The position numbers and the translations under genes were made by a program. Shown here piece after piece: positions 48,701 to 61,300 of a DNA stretch of 64,000 bases. The stretch's first letter is position 1. Each line of letters opens with the position of its first letter. The stretch lies in assembly GCA_013396655.1 (NCBI GenBank), contig WBMV01001908.1, positions 310,325 through 374,324 of the forward strand. Reading direction: 5' to 3'. The stretch is from Campylorhamphus procurvoides (Eukaryota > Chordata > Aves > Passeriformes > Dendrocolaptidae). A model generated the notes under the pieces. That model was not told the origin of the DNA. It saw only the letters and a program-made list of their open reading frames with translations, and searched no databases.

Positions 48701-50900
48701 GCAGGACAACTGTGATGGGCCTGTTTTTGCCACAGGGATCATGCCATGTCCTATCTCTTTCTCTGCCAGGATGCTGATTGGGCTGAGACATTTCTGGGGA
48801 GCAAGAACCTCCAATGATATGACAGGACCATTGAAAGTGCTAGGGGTTCCTGCCTTTCCTTTAAGCTCTTGAAGGCATAAAGAAGGCTTCCAGAGGTGAG
48901 AAAGGAAAGGATCCCTCTCACAGAGTTCACGAAGTGTATTTTTCCCAATGGCCCTAAAAGGAAGTTTGAACCTCTGAACTGGAGCATTAATTGCCAGAGC
49001 TGAGAGTGGGCAAGATAAAGAAAGGAGTAACACTGTATATTAAAACCTGTCTTTTTATATCTCTCTAGACATAATGTGACTTGACATCACATCATCATCC
49101 AACAGAGCATCCAGACAAGGCAATGGAAATAGCTTGTGCAAGCACTTGGAGATGCTAAAACCCCAAAGTACATCGGGGACTCAGAAAGCCAAGGGACAGG
49201 AGGATTAGACTTTCGTGGGTTTATCTCTCAGCATTATACATGTGTGCTTGGTCTGCCCTGTGAGGTATAGTGCATGGTTGTAGCTTTCATGTGTCTGCAA
49301 AAATGGACAATAGTATAATGGGTATTAAAGGAGAAAAACTTCACAGTTCATGTTGTTTAAACTAGATCAGTACTGAACCAGTCTATTATTTTACTTAACA
49401 CAATTAATTGCCAATTAGTCAACTATATATTCAGGATCAAAATGAACAACACAATGAATAAATAAGGTCAGACACTTTAAAATCTTATTGTACAAACCAG
49501 ATTTTGCAACATCCTTTCACAACTAGCCCAAATTTTCCAACTACATATTCACATGTAGGATCCCAAATCACACAAGAGACACGCAAGTTTCCCTTTTCCT
49601 TTGGGAGCTGCAAGTGCTTGAGTGTTTAGGTGTACCTTTATGTCTCCCTACAATCCTCTGACTCCCATGCAAAATCCCCCCATGAGGCCATACACCTATG
49701 CATCCCTATATACCAGACTGCGCCTGGGGTGCTGTGGGGATGCAGCTTTCTCTGGCATGGGATGAGTTCATGATGCCACAGGGACAACTCCTTGCAGAGT
49801 CAATCTGAATTGTTTTGCTATCAACTACATCTCATAGTAGCTATTTTGGTATGGTGAATATGTAAAGTGATTTAATGTGTTTTATTTGCTGACTTGTTTC
49901 TTCTAACTAGTCAACAAGTGTTTACACTTAGTTGTTTTGCAGGTTTAATTGTAAAATCTAATATGGAAAAGTTTATTTGGCTAACTCATGTTTGTGGTCT
50001 CATCTCTGGCTAAGAGTACAGTGTGCATGTGAGGCGAAGAATTCAGTGTGAGAGAAAGAGAATGTTTCTTTTACAGTAAAGAAGGTATTCTCTAAATCAT
50101 AGCTGTATTTTCAGTGTCTGAAAGGAAAGGTGCTTCTTCTGCTACATTTCTTTCATAAGAATGTAAATATTTAATTCCTCAAAAGCCCAGTACCTGTTTT
50201 TCTTAAATGTGACTTTAATAAAAAGATATTTTCCTTCAAGTGGGTTGTTTAATCTTTAGTGGGAAATTGAATTGATGTGATACAGAAAATATTAAGGTAA
50301 TGATTTTAAAATAGCCCCATCAAACCAGTTATTGCCCTAAGGTATTATAAAATATGAAAATGGACTGACTGTGTAATGATTATACGCAATGATTAAATCC
50401 CAAAGCAGGGAAGTTTTACCAATAGGGCGAAAAAGGAAGGGGTTCTGGTGAGAGTAGGGAAAAAGCACTGGGAGTATATGACAGACTTCAGGTGAAATAT
50501 CCTGTTCCTATTTTCAGGACATGCTCCACAACAAAGTCCCACAGCAAAGTCCGGTTTCACACAGAGGTAAATGTCAGACAAAGTAGGAACAAGCACTGTT
50601 AGAAGTTTCCTGTCTCCTGAGCCATTAGGCCAAAGACACCTCTTAGCTATTCAAGGGGATAGTTACAGATGCAGCCCATGGAGGGTGTTCTGCTGCTTTT
50701 GGTGCTGTTCTGTTCCAGGGGGCTGGGGGATGTGCTCAATAGGCTTTCAATAGGCTTCTCTGAAAGCCAAGATGCAATCACTTTGTGAAATTAAAGCTAA
50801 TTTCCTCCACTGTTAAAGACAATGTACACGATCACTACCACCAAGTGATTATATTTAAAGTCAAAGGATGCAGAGGGAATGCCAATTCTTTTGGTCTGTA
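45701..50900. other. Single-copy noncoding stretch, AT-rich
   Basis: No gene recognised. The frame at 48698-49033 (minus, 111 codons) overlaps a second minus frame (48751-48987) and has no known motif. A perfect 11-bp tandem duplication 'tcaataggctt' lies at 50736-50757. Confidence 0.5.
46760..46900. promoter_or_regulatory. Candidate conserved noncoding element
   Basis: Contains 'aataatgcaaattatcctca' (octamer-like ATGCAAAT, homeodomain TAAT), 'tctttgcataattagaagc' (ATTTGCAT-like plus TAATTA) and 'cagtttatgcatgaac'. Three POU/homeodomain-like words in about 110 bases suggest a regulatory element. Inference only. Confidence 0.2.
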
Positions 50901-51298
50901 TTCAGTCACAGCTGCAAGGGATTAAGCAGTTGTTTAAAAATCTCTTAAATGCCTGCCAAAAGTTGCCAATCATTAGAACCAATAGGTGCTTATCATTCCA
51001 GGCATTGTTCAAGATATTGGAAATTACACAACGGCAGATGACCACATTCTTCCTACAAAAAAGAGTGTGTGGGAAGTTCAGGAGAAAGGATTTGAGCTCT
51101 TTCCAACAAATTTCAGTGTGTTCATTGCTGGAAGCCTTTTCATCTGCATCTTCAAGCATCTTCACAGAAGCAAATATCAACACAAATCATTCAGTTGCTA
51201 GACCCAGCAAGCCTGTCAAGCCTGAGAATTTAATCTGGAGAAACCGACAGACAAAGTGAAGAGCAGACATTACTGTTCCCCTTCCTTTACTTCTCTGT
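50901..51298. other. Noncoding stretch open in three frames
   Basis: Frames of 126 codons (+, 50879-51259), 71 codons (+, 50986-51201) and 93 codons (minus, 50902-51183) are open over the same DNA. None resembles a known protein. Low stop density in several frames at once points to composition rather than coding. Confidence 0.45.
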
Positions 51299-51397
51299 AT
51301 GTGTATCTGCGTGTGTATCTGTGCTTTGGGCGGAAGAGCTTCATATTTTCTTCAGAACCTATTTTCCAAAATGTGTGCTTTTCAAGCGGATCTTCAC

Positions 51398-51477
51398 TTT
51401 GCAAAACTACATTTCAGCGGTAAAAATGAAGTTTCTTCTTTTCATCATGATGAAGTGAAAATTGGTTGTTTTGCAAA
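51398..51477. repeat. Cluster of short perfect palindromes
   Basis: Two copies of the palindrome TTTGCAAA (51398-51405 and 51470-51477) flank a 14-bp perfect palindrome TTCATCATGATGAA (51441-51454). Palindromes this short occur by chance, but the cluster adjoins a stretch that also looks regulatory (52030-52300). Confidence 0.7.
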
Positions 51478-52029
51478 ATAGATTAACTAAGTAAGGTACA
51501 CAGCACCGGTGTAAGTGGCAACACTGGGTGGAAGTTTCAGGCTCCATGAGAAGTCAAATAGGAGACTTCGAGATGAAAAAGAGTTTCCATTTCACCCCTC
51601 TCTTTTTACTTGGTTAACTCTTTCCATGGCAAGCTGGATTTCCAGGTGAAGATGCTTTTCCACCACATTGTTAGCCGACAGGTGTGTTTGTGAGAGTGTT
51701 TGAGGAAAATCTGTTCAGCTTTCTGTGCTCCGGGAGAAGAGCCCTGTTTACTCATCTCACTGGGTTTTGTGTCATTTCCTGCAGCAGACTGAAAAGAGCT
51801 CCCTTCAGCACGAAAAGAAAACCATCACAGCTTCTTTCCCTCCCTACACACAGATAATTAAAAAGCTCCTAAATCTGCACCTCGGGGTGTCTGTTGTGAG
51901 GTTGCATAAGGCACAAGTCCATGTTCAGCCTGCAGAGAATGGGCTAGATAAGGAAGTCTGAAAGACTTAAATGTCACTCACAGTCAATCAGCATCAACCA
52001 GGAATTTCGGCAGACCTAATCGACCTTTT

Positions 52030-52300
52030 GTGACACCACAATGAATATACACTCTGCCCAAAATAGCTGCCTCTGGGACAATTTGCATGAGAGATATGCA
52101 TGCATTCACATCAAACTGAGCAGCTTCAGATGGAGAAGCTTAAAAGCTCGAGTGGTGAAACTTTTAATAACTCATTTCAGCTCCCTGCCCCCAACTTTTC
52201 CATTAATATTCCCACATTCTCTCCCCTTTAAATAGGAACATTAAGTGCAGATAAATAAAACATTAGGTTGATAAAATTACTTATATTGTGGCAGCAGCTG
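52030..52300. promoter_or_regulatory. Candidate conserved noncoding element with octamer motifs
   Basis: ATTTGCAT, the canonical POU octamer, lies at 52081-52088, and ATATGCAT with an overlapping ATGCAT repeat lies at 52094-52104. Further along are 'cttttaataactcatttc', 'ttccattaatattccc' and 'taaataaaacatta'. Two octamer-like sites six bases apart within AT-rich homeodomain-like sequence is a plausible enhancer signature. I cannot name a target gene. Confidence 0.25.
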
Positions 52301-55300
52301 GAGACCCTGATAAATACCTCGTGATTCTAGGTCCTGTATGAATGGTCAGCACAGAGACAGTGCTGGCTCCAGAGACAGAAACCTGCGGTTTCTGACGACA
52401 ATGTGCAAGCAGACAATGGGAGGGAGGTGAGGAAAGATAGAACAGAACAGGCAGCTGTATTTGCTTCAATTAGTAAACATGGAACACTTCAGGAGTTTTC
52501 ACTTTATGTTCTTTATTTGTATAGGTAGACATAAGCTATTATTTATTGTACTATTATTGTAATGGAAGGTTCTTTGAGCATGTTTGGTGTTATTAAAAAT
52601 TACTTTCCAGAAATACAGAAGCTTGATACTGGTTTGGACTCCTATTTGTTATTTGTCAGCATATAAGCACGGCTGCTCAGAAGGGATATTAATATAACCT
52701 TTGGACTGTGTTTTTAATTATCCAAGCACAATTTACATAAACAAGCTGGACAGTCAGTGAAAGAATTGTTAGAGTAACATGGGCCACAGCATTGCAGCAA
52801 AAGGCAGAGCTGTAAGTGTGCCAGGATGCTGGGAGTGTGCAGTCAGTATCAGAGAATCTGACAAATTGCACTTGTAACCTCAGATTCTGCTGGAAAACAC
52901 ATAGGGAAAAGAGAACATTTGATTCTGTTATGCAACTTAATGCTCCTGGATGGATAATCTCAGTCTTTGTGATCTCTCTTAGCTGCGCACGTTGCAGGAG
53001 AAGCCTTCCAGTAGAGTCATTAAGAAAAATGTGTATAGGCTGGTGGTTAGAGTAGAGGAGACAATACTTTTTCTTTTGTGTAAGAGACATATTTCTACAG
53101 ATAAACTAAGTAATGTACTAGAATTAATGTTACTCAACTATTGCTATTCCTATTTGTCCAATATTAACTTGCAAATAAACTTCCATCAATCTTTGGCCTG
53201 CTTTCTTAAATAAAAAAAATCTCTGATCACTGTCTGTCCATTCACACCCCAAAATTTCAGAGCCATTTTCTCTAAATGCATCTAACTTTGAAAGTGAGAT
53301 CTCAGCTACATTTTGATCCTTCAATCTTCACAAAAATACACACTCAGAAAGATCTTTTCAGTGTTGTTTATGAGTAGATCTGCTGTGAGAACCCTACGCA
53401 AAGAACCGCTCCCTTATCCATTCCTTCCAGGGAAACAAAGGCTTCAACGGGAGGTTTCATCTTCTAAAATCCCTGGAAATTCAGTCAGGAGACATACAAC
53501 AGTGAAAACCAAGGCTTTATTAGCACTACTGCTCATGGGGCCAATGTGATTTTTAATATGAGGATGAAAAAAAGCTATTAAAACCCTAACTTTATACTCT
53601 GAAATTAGTTCTTTTCTGTGCTATGTGAAAAGTTGCATGTGGTTAAGCTAATCTAGACTTCCCAGTATGGGAACTGCATATCCTACTTAATGGTAACCAT
53701 ACCTAAGAAAGAGACTCTGAATGTGATCTCTCCAGTGCTAATCTCTTTTGAAAAACTGCAAACATTTATTTTGGGAACCTAATAAAGACTTAGAAGTCCA
53801 GCTACTGGCACTCCTTTGTGCAGGTCTTTGTCCATCATGTGCCAGTTATAGTGGTGCTCTGGGACTCTGTGCCTGTGCTGTGAGGATATTGTAGGGCCAC
53901 ACTGTGTGTGGTTTCTCGTGCATGGTCCCCTTGATGCAATACCTCCAGAATGAATTTCAGGGTGTGGCTAGAAGAAAATACAGGTGCTGCAGAGCAATGT
54001 GTCTGCCTGAAGGCAGTCTGCTGTACTTCTCCTTAAAAAGCAGCATCTGCAGGGACCCTGCCTCCCCAGGCTTTGACTTCTCAGCCTAGCAAATCCTTCA
54101 CAGAATGAGCTCACTCAGCCCTTCTGGTTGGATTTCACTTTTACCTACAGCCACACCTGGACTGATCTCTCTGCATTAGCATCTTCCAAGCACTGAGTGG
54201 CAGCTGAGCTACAGAACTGCCACAAAGGACCTCTTAGGCCCTTCTTTCACTCTGCCTCTTTCTGACTAGAGAGGCACTCATTAGTTCAAGTGATGCTGTG
54301 AAGTTTGTCACTTTAATATATTGCCTCCTCTTTAAGCTGCAGTAATAGGAAATTATGCTATCGTTATAAGCCTATCCATTAAAAGAGCCATAGAAAGATC
54401 ACTATGAAAAACTAAAAAAACACAAAACAAAAAAACTCCAACACTCTTTTTCCTTTCAAATGAGTTAAATTGTGATTCTGAAATATCAGTAGGTCCATTC
54501 CCTCAGTTCATTGCTGATGAGTTGGGAATCAACTGTTCAGGACAACAAAGCCTTCTGTAGCCTGGATCCCCTTTCTGTCTACAAAGCTAATCCTCTCTCT
54601 AACCCACTACATCTAACAATACTATTACTTTTTGTGGGGTGGCCGAACAGCAGGGTCCAGGTGATTTCTAAAGTTTCTGCGGAAACCTTGTGACATTGCT
54701 TCCAGAAGGCATCGCAAAGGAACTTTTTCGAGCGGGTTTGCAAGCCCTTTTATGTAAGTAGTGCACTGACAAGGGGTAAGAAGTTGAGACATCTCCAACT
54801 TTCATGGTATGTTTGTGAATGGTCACTCACAAAGTAAGAAGCAACCTGAAATGCCCCATGAGTGAATCCTGCAGTCATGCAACGATGGTGTAGAGCAGTG
54901 TAAGGATTAGTGTCACAGCAGCAGGTGGCAGGCATTGCATTGAGAAGTGCCAAGGACTGCCACCATGAAGAAGGAAAGCTCTGATTTTAAACCAGTACCA
55001 AGAAGCTTGCTCAGCCTTAACAGTTAACTGTTTTAGAAGCGAGAAATAAGCTTGGAGAGGGGATAGAAAACATTGAGATATCTGCTACCTGTAATTCTCT
55101 TATAAATAACGAGGAATAGGGAGAGTGAAGCCCTGCCCTTGCAATAAATCTTGAATTGTGGATGGGTGAAAAAAAAAAAAGGAAGTAATAAGGAAAAAGC
55201 AATATTTGCAAGTGCACTGTATGAAAGAGAAAAGAAATAAACAATAACTTTGTGGTACACAAAAGGACAAAAATAAAAAGTAATTTTTATGGAATCAAGA

Positions 55301-58300
55301 TCAGATCCCATGTTTTGACCTGGTGGTTCTTCAACTTCCTATTATGCCAAGACTTGGTCTTTCTTGAGTACCAGTTTAGAAAGTCCCTCATTCATGGAAT
55401 ATGCTATGAAAGTGGACTGCAGCAAGTGGAGAAGCCACTATATTTTATATCTTGCCCAGGTATCCAAGCCAAACAGCAGTCATACTTCTGAGAAAAAGGT
55501 TGTCCGACATGTCTATCTTTCATTTATGTACTGCTAACAATCTAACATAAAGTCAAATTCAGTAACTAGTTTCTTCCCACAGGTTCTCTGGAACCTATCT
55601 TAACAGGAAAGTAAGGCATAGAAAGCCACTGTAGATCAGAAATCAGGAGCAGGCTGGCCAGGAAACAGCTATACTAGGGAGGGTAGGAAACACAAATGTT
55701 ACAAGATGGTCTTGAGAGGCTTATGAAGGGGGTTATTTAAATGGTGCCCATGATGCCAGCAATAACACAATTTAATGTCCAAATACTGTGGTGGTGATCT
55801 CTTTCCCTCTATGCATTTAGGAAAACAGGAGGCACATCAGCTCACAAGAACATTTCCAAAATATATTTTCCCTAAAATAGAGCTTCTACCTTAAAAGACT
55901 CATTGCTTTAGCTGGAAGATGGCTTTCACCAGAGAGCATTTTGTATTGAAAAAGATACTGAGTTTCTAATATATGTTCCTTATGGAGGAAAGCTGTAACT
56001 CAGCTGACACACAGCAGATTACAGCATGTTGTTCCAGACTGTTCCAGCACAAAATTAGCTCTGTCTTTCACAGTAATTAATTGCTTTTCCACAGGTGAAA
56101 CAACTTTGTCACTTGGTTTTGTGTGAATTTCATCAGATATACTCTTCCCCATCACTGTCTCCATGGCAAAGACTGAAGTGTTCTGCAGATATTCTGCTCA
56201 GCAGGACATGCCAGGAAGTCCTTTCTCCCTCATGATCTCAGTGAAACTGGCAACCAAAAGCAGCTGAAGCTGAAGTAACAACTTCAAGTGGACAAAGTTA
56301 TCACACTTCTTCACCTGCTCATCATTTATGTGAATGACTTTCTTGAAGTCAGAGAGGAAACTTAAATGATGCAAAAACTGAGAGAATGAATTGGAGAGGT
56401 AAGGGGAACAAGATTTAAGTTTTGGAAGGAAGATAGTTGTTATTCAAAGGAGATGACTTGTTGATAACTCATCTCTGCCACATTTCACTCTCATCTGCTG
56501 CTTTTAAAGAAAGATGTAAAGTGCTTTTAAGCTATTTTACGAGCACTAAGCTGACAACACTGGAGGCCAAGGCTTTCTATTTAACTTCTCAGTACAGAAC
56601 AGGCAGTGCCTCTGCAGCCTGTTCCTTGTTGTGCCAAATTGTCTTTCCAAGTCCACCCATAATGTTTAGTGATGGCTTGAATATGCAATGTTTGGCTACT
56701 GTGGAATTTGTGTCTAGTTGGCAGCCTCTCTTTTTCCTGGCCTTTTCTGTTGCAACAGTGACTGTTACGACCATTTCTGGTGTTAGTAAATATAGAACTT
56801 CAAAACAATGAGATGTAGGGCTTTTCTTGACAATTTTTCGATAAAAAATTTGGTTTCCAAAACTCAGCATACTGTCTTGTACATTGTCTCTTTTGAATAG
56901 GAGAAGAAGGAAAAGTGCAGGTATTCTGAAGATTTTGAATGAAAACAGACTGTTTCAGTTCCAAAACATCCATGTGGTGAGTTGGGGTACAGTAGTTCAG
57001 GAGCCCACACTCTATATTAGTTCTCTAGGCTGGGCTCAGATGGACTCATTTCCCATTTTCCACTAGGATGATGCAACTGACATGAGGCATCACCATTTCT
57101 ACCAAGTCAGAGATCACGATGCGTGACATCATGAGATGTCATTCTTGTAGGAAACTCATTGTAAAATGAGAACTGGGGAGCAGCATGCACCTGAATTACA
57201 GTTTCAGTAGCATTTCATAACGAAAATATTTGAATTTTGAAAATAAATATTTAATGTGTTTATTTATCACTGTGCAAAGCACTAAATCTCTACATGTTTT
57301 TGACAAAGTAAGCTTGTTTGTATTCATGTCAAAATTTTCTGCTCTGTGTTTTCCACTCAGGCCTGGCAAAAGGCAGGCCATGAGCTCTTTTCATGTATGC
57401 TAATAAAATCCCAAAAATTCTCAAGAAATAGCTTGCAGGTCAAACTGACAAAGAGCAGACAGCCAATTTTTTCTGTCCTTAAGAAAGCTGCCATTGAAAA
57501 TGGTATGAAATAATTACCACAATCAATAAAAGGACACTTTTTTATTCCAAAAGATTGCCTGCAATGGAACAGATCCAAGAGACTTAATATAGGAATACCT
57601 ACTAGGGCAATTTGCTGAAAGGTCTTTCAGCAGAGGATGGTAATTCAAAACACTTCATTTTTGGCTTTTCCTTATCCTTCATGCTTTAATCTTGCCTACA
57701 CATGCACGCTCATACACAGATTCATAAAATTTCCTTAGATGTGGACATGCTTTTATCTTGGGCTTGATTTGCTTCCCAGCATGAAATGTATTAAAAACAC
57801 AGAGATGTGGAGACTAGGAGCAGAATGAGTGAGTCAGGCTTTTCTCATGGTTAAAGTGCCTTGCCTTCACTCTGTGACAAGTCTTTGCTTTTAAGGAGTG
57901 TTGCCCAAGCCAGGAACACTGAAGCAGATTTAATTCCCACTCTTCCATGATCATGGAACACAAGTGGGAAGGTTGATCTGCCATAGGCCTGAGGAAGGAC
58001 TAAAGTATTCCTCTAAAGACCAAAAGAAATGAGCAGAGCTGTCAGGTACTCCCCCACCATTCTCTTTCATGGGCACAGTGCCATTATTTACATGGCTAGG
58101 GGCAAGGGACGACTTGGGACTCATTTTCAGAATGAGCTTGTTATTCACATGTTCAGTGACAAGGCAACCCTCTCTCCTTGCCCGGATTGTGAAATCAGTG
58201 GGGGAATCACACGGGATGCAAAAATTTGCAGGATTAGAGCCATGATAAAAGGTTAGGTTCCAAAAGCCCATACCCTAGGGCCCTTTGGAAAATTGGCAAA

Positions 58301-61300
58301 AAAATACATGGGGTGCCTGTCTCTGGAGCAAAGACCAATGTGTGGGATATCCCCTGTACTAAATGTATCACAGTCATTGGAATAACATGCTCACTTCTCC
58401 TCCTTCTGGTGCAGTGAGCCTCTGGGCTGCACATAGATTTGGCATCAGTGGAAGAAGCAGTAAACCTATCACTTCCCCAACCCTCTCAATCCAGAATGGT
58501 CCAGAGCCTGGTGGTTAGACATCTCTCAAGAAAGAAAGGTTCAATGGCCATCCCTTATCAAGTTTCTCACGCTAAGGAATCCAGTGAGGTTGAAAAGGTT
58601 ATGAAAATGTTACCTGCAGGGGAACATATGCAAAGAGAGGGGCAAATTTTAGGATACATCTGTCCCCAGTATTAACTGTAGCCTAAGTCTAACTCTGAGC
58701 AATCTGGGCTTAGCTGGTGTCATGGTCAGCAAGACAGTTCTTTCATCTCTTTCTCTGCACTTGCCACTTTGGATCCAAGCGTGAGATGCCTGAAGGTTAG
58801 ACTTTTCAAGCCAGACCCCTGAATCCTTCATAAAACAAATGGGGGATGCTGATTCTTCCCTCTTTTTTTCCCTTTCATTTTTAACCCAATACACAAGAAA
58901 ACCTTGTTTCAAAATTCATTTAGTGCACCAGGAATAAAGTGGAACCTTACAAATTATGAACCTCAAAATTCAGGCAGAAACTTCAGAACTGCACAGGCAG
59001 GCAACAAGAGGGCACTGGCCAAAGGGACACTCCTTTATCGTGCCTTTGTCTGTTTGTTCCCATGAACCAGTAATTAGGACCCTTGAAAAAACCACGCCAG
59101 AATTATGAGTCACCAGTGAAGCACGACAATGCAGCCATAGTCTTTGATAAATTTCCTTGCTCTCTGGCAACCAGAATTAAACAAGATGCAGCACTGGGAG
59201 ACATTCTTGTTTTGTGGCTTTGTTTAAAGTGAGGTTATGCTGAGGAAAGTGGTGATAAAAGCAGCACTTCATGCACTAGGTCTCCCTGTCTTAATGGCAG
59301 CCCTTAATTTTACTGACACAAATAAAATCTTACTAGTGTCAGCACTGTAGTCAGGCAAAAGTGAGTTCTGTTCCATATTGCCACATACATCATGAAAACA
59401 CACCCTCCTCCTCCTTTTTGACCCCAGAATCATTGTTGATAGTGATGATGTATGAAACAGAAAGACCATAACTTGATTGTGAGAAATTGCTTTGAACTTG
59501 TATTTGCTGGCAGGTGAAAGCCTTATTTTTGAGTTTTAAATGAAGCATGTTTCATATGGAAGTCACTGAGAGGGAATAAATAAGGAACACTAAGAATTCA
59601 TTTTACAGACTCACTTTTCAGACTGTGACCATACTTTAAAAAGGAAAATGGGCTGAATTTGAACTCTGATGAAAGGCCCTGGACTGACAGTCCTGTGGAA
59701 TAATGTTCTTGAGACACTGTACTCATAATTTCATAATTTCAGTGGGAGTTTCTTGCTAATTACCAGTCAGTCTAAGAGCTATACTTCCCCTCCCTTCAGA
59801 CTCCCATCTTGTGTCAAAATGCCATCCTCAGCACCATCTAGTCCAGAAGTGGCAGTAGGCAAGGCCAAATGACTAAATGGGCGTGTTAACCTATCTGTCA
59901 TGTGCACTTGTAGTGCAGAGACTTCAGTTTATAACAACAACGTGTGGCTCTCCCTAATGGCCATTGGAGCTGACACATGTGCTCAGTGTTAATGCAAACA
60001 CATGCCTTGCTCTGATCCACAACCAATTGCTGGTGAGCTTGTTGGTTGTATGCTGGGAGAACCAGGGCAATCACTGCATATTCATCTTGTCTCTTTGTCC
60101 TGATTGCTTGCTGCAGAGCACAAGACAAAGGCAACTGAGATGGTGACATTTCCAAAAAAACCTCTAAAATAAACTAACCTGAGACAATCAACTTGCTCTG
60201 GACTAATGCTGAAATAATGTCCAATCACCCTGCCCTCAGCAAGGCATTAGTTCTACTGGGGGAAAGAGGAACAAATGGAAAGCTTCACAGAGCTTACAGT
60301 GAGCAGTCTGTCCAAGAAAGGTATTGCTGCCAACCCTCATGGATGAGTTGAAGGACATCTATATTTGTTGACTACTTGGAGATAACCTCTGTTTGCATGA
60401 GTCATGCAGATGACATCCTTTGCATTAACAGGAAAGACAAAATGCAGCTAAGAATCATCAAGATGTTACCAGTAGAATAAGCACAACTCTACAGAATAAA
60501 ACATGCACCTACATAAGAAAGGGAACCAGGGAAATTAATTTTCGGTAGAATTTACTTTTGTTGGATTTTTTTAATGGACTTTCAATTACCTACATGTAAA
60601 CTTGCAATATTTCTTTTCTTCTCTTCTTTTCACCCAAATGATCACATTGAACTTATTTCCACTGAAAATCAGAATAAAATATCTTTATAATATGGGGCAT
60701 TTCTTCTACCTTGTGAACCACTGCAAATCAGTGCCAGATGCCACAGTGAAAGAGTGTGATATGAAGATAGACACATGCCTGAAATTCCAGGAGGTTCATT
60801 TGTGACTTTGCTGTTCTGACTGCTGTGGCACAGTGCTCTTGCACATGTGCACACAGTCTTGTTAAAGCCTAAAAGGCAACAGGTTCCTGAGGGAGCAATC
60901 AAAGGTGTGGGGTATGTTGTTCTTTCAAGACAGGTAGTCAGCAGATCATTTGGGATGTAATCCTTTGACCCTTCAGATGTAATTTTATGTTGCTGCATAA
61001 TATTGCCCTTTTTACATTTTTTTTCTCTTTTCCCCAAGGTTTAACAAATATTCTTTGTGACTTTTGCGTAAGAGATGTTTCATTTATACTCTTCTAGTCT
61101 GAGGAAGTAAAATTTTCATGCATTTTCACATTTTGGATATCGGTGGGGAAAAAAAAGATCACTTCTTCCCTTTTTATCCGCATGATTTATATGTCTTGTC
61201 TCCTCTGGGTTCTAGCTGTGCATTATACCTCTCATTTTCTACCTCTACTTTATGGCCACTGAGTCTGCCTGGCAAGTGTATGCCTTACATTTGTATATTA

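Noticed and set aside
49590..49630. Possible L3-like fragment ('ttgggagctgcaagtgcttg')
   Set aside because: A single short block without neighbouring matches is not enough to call.
50879..51259. 126-codon open frame as a possible exon
   Set aside because: Three frames on two strands are open over the same bases, and no protein resemblance or convincing splice signals were seen.
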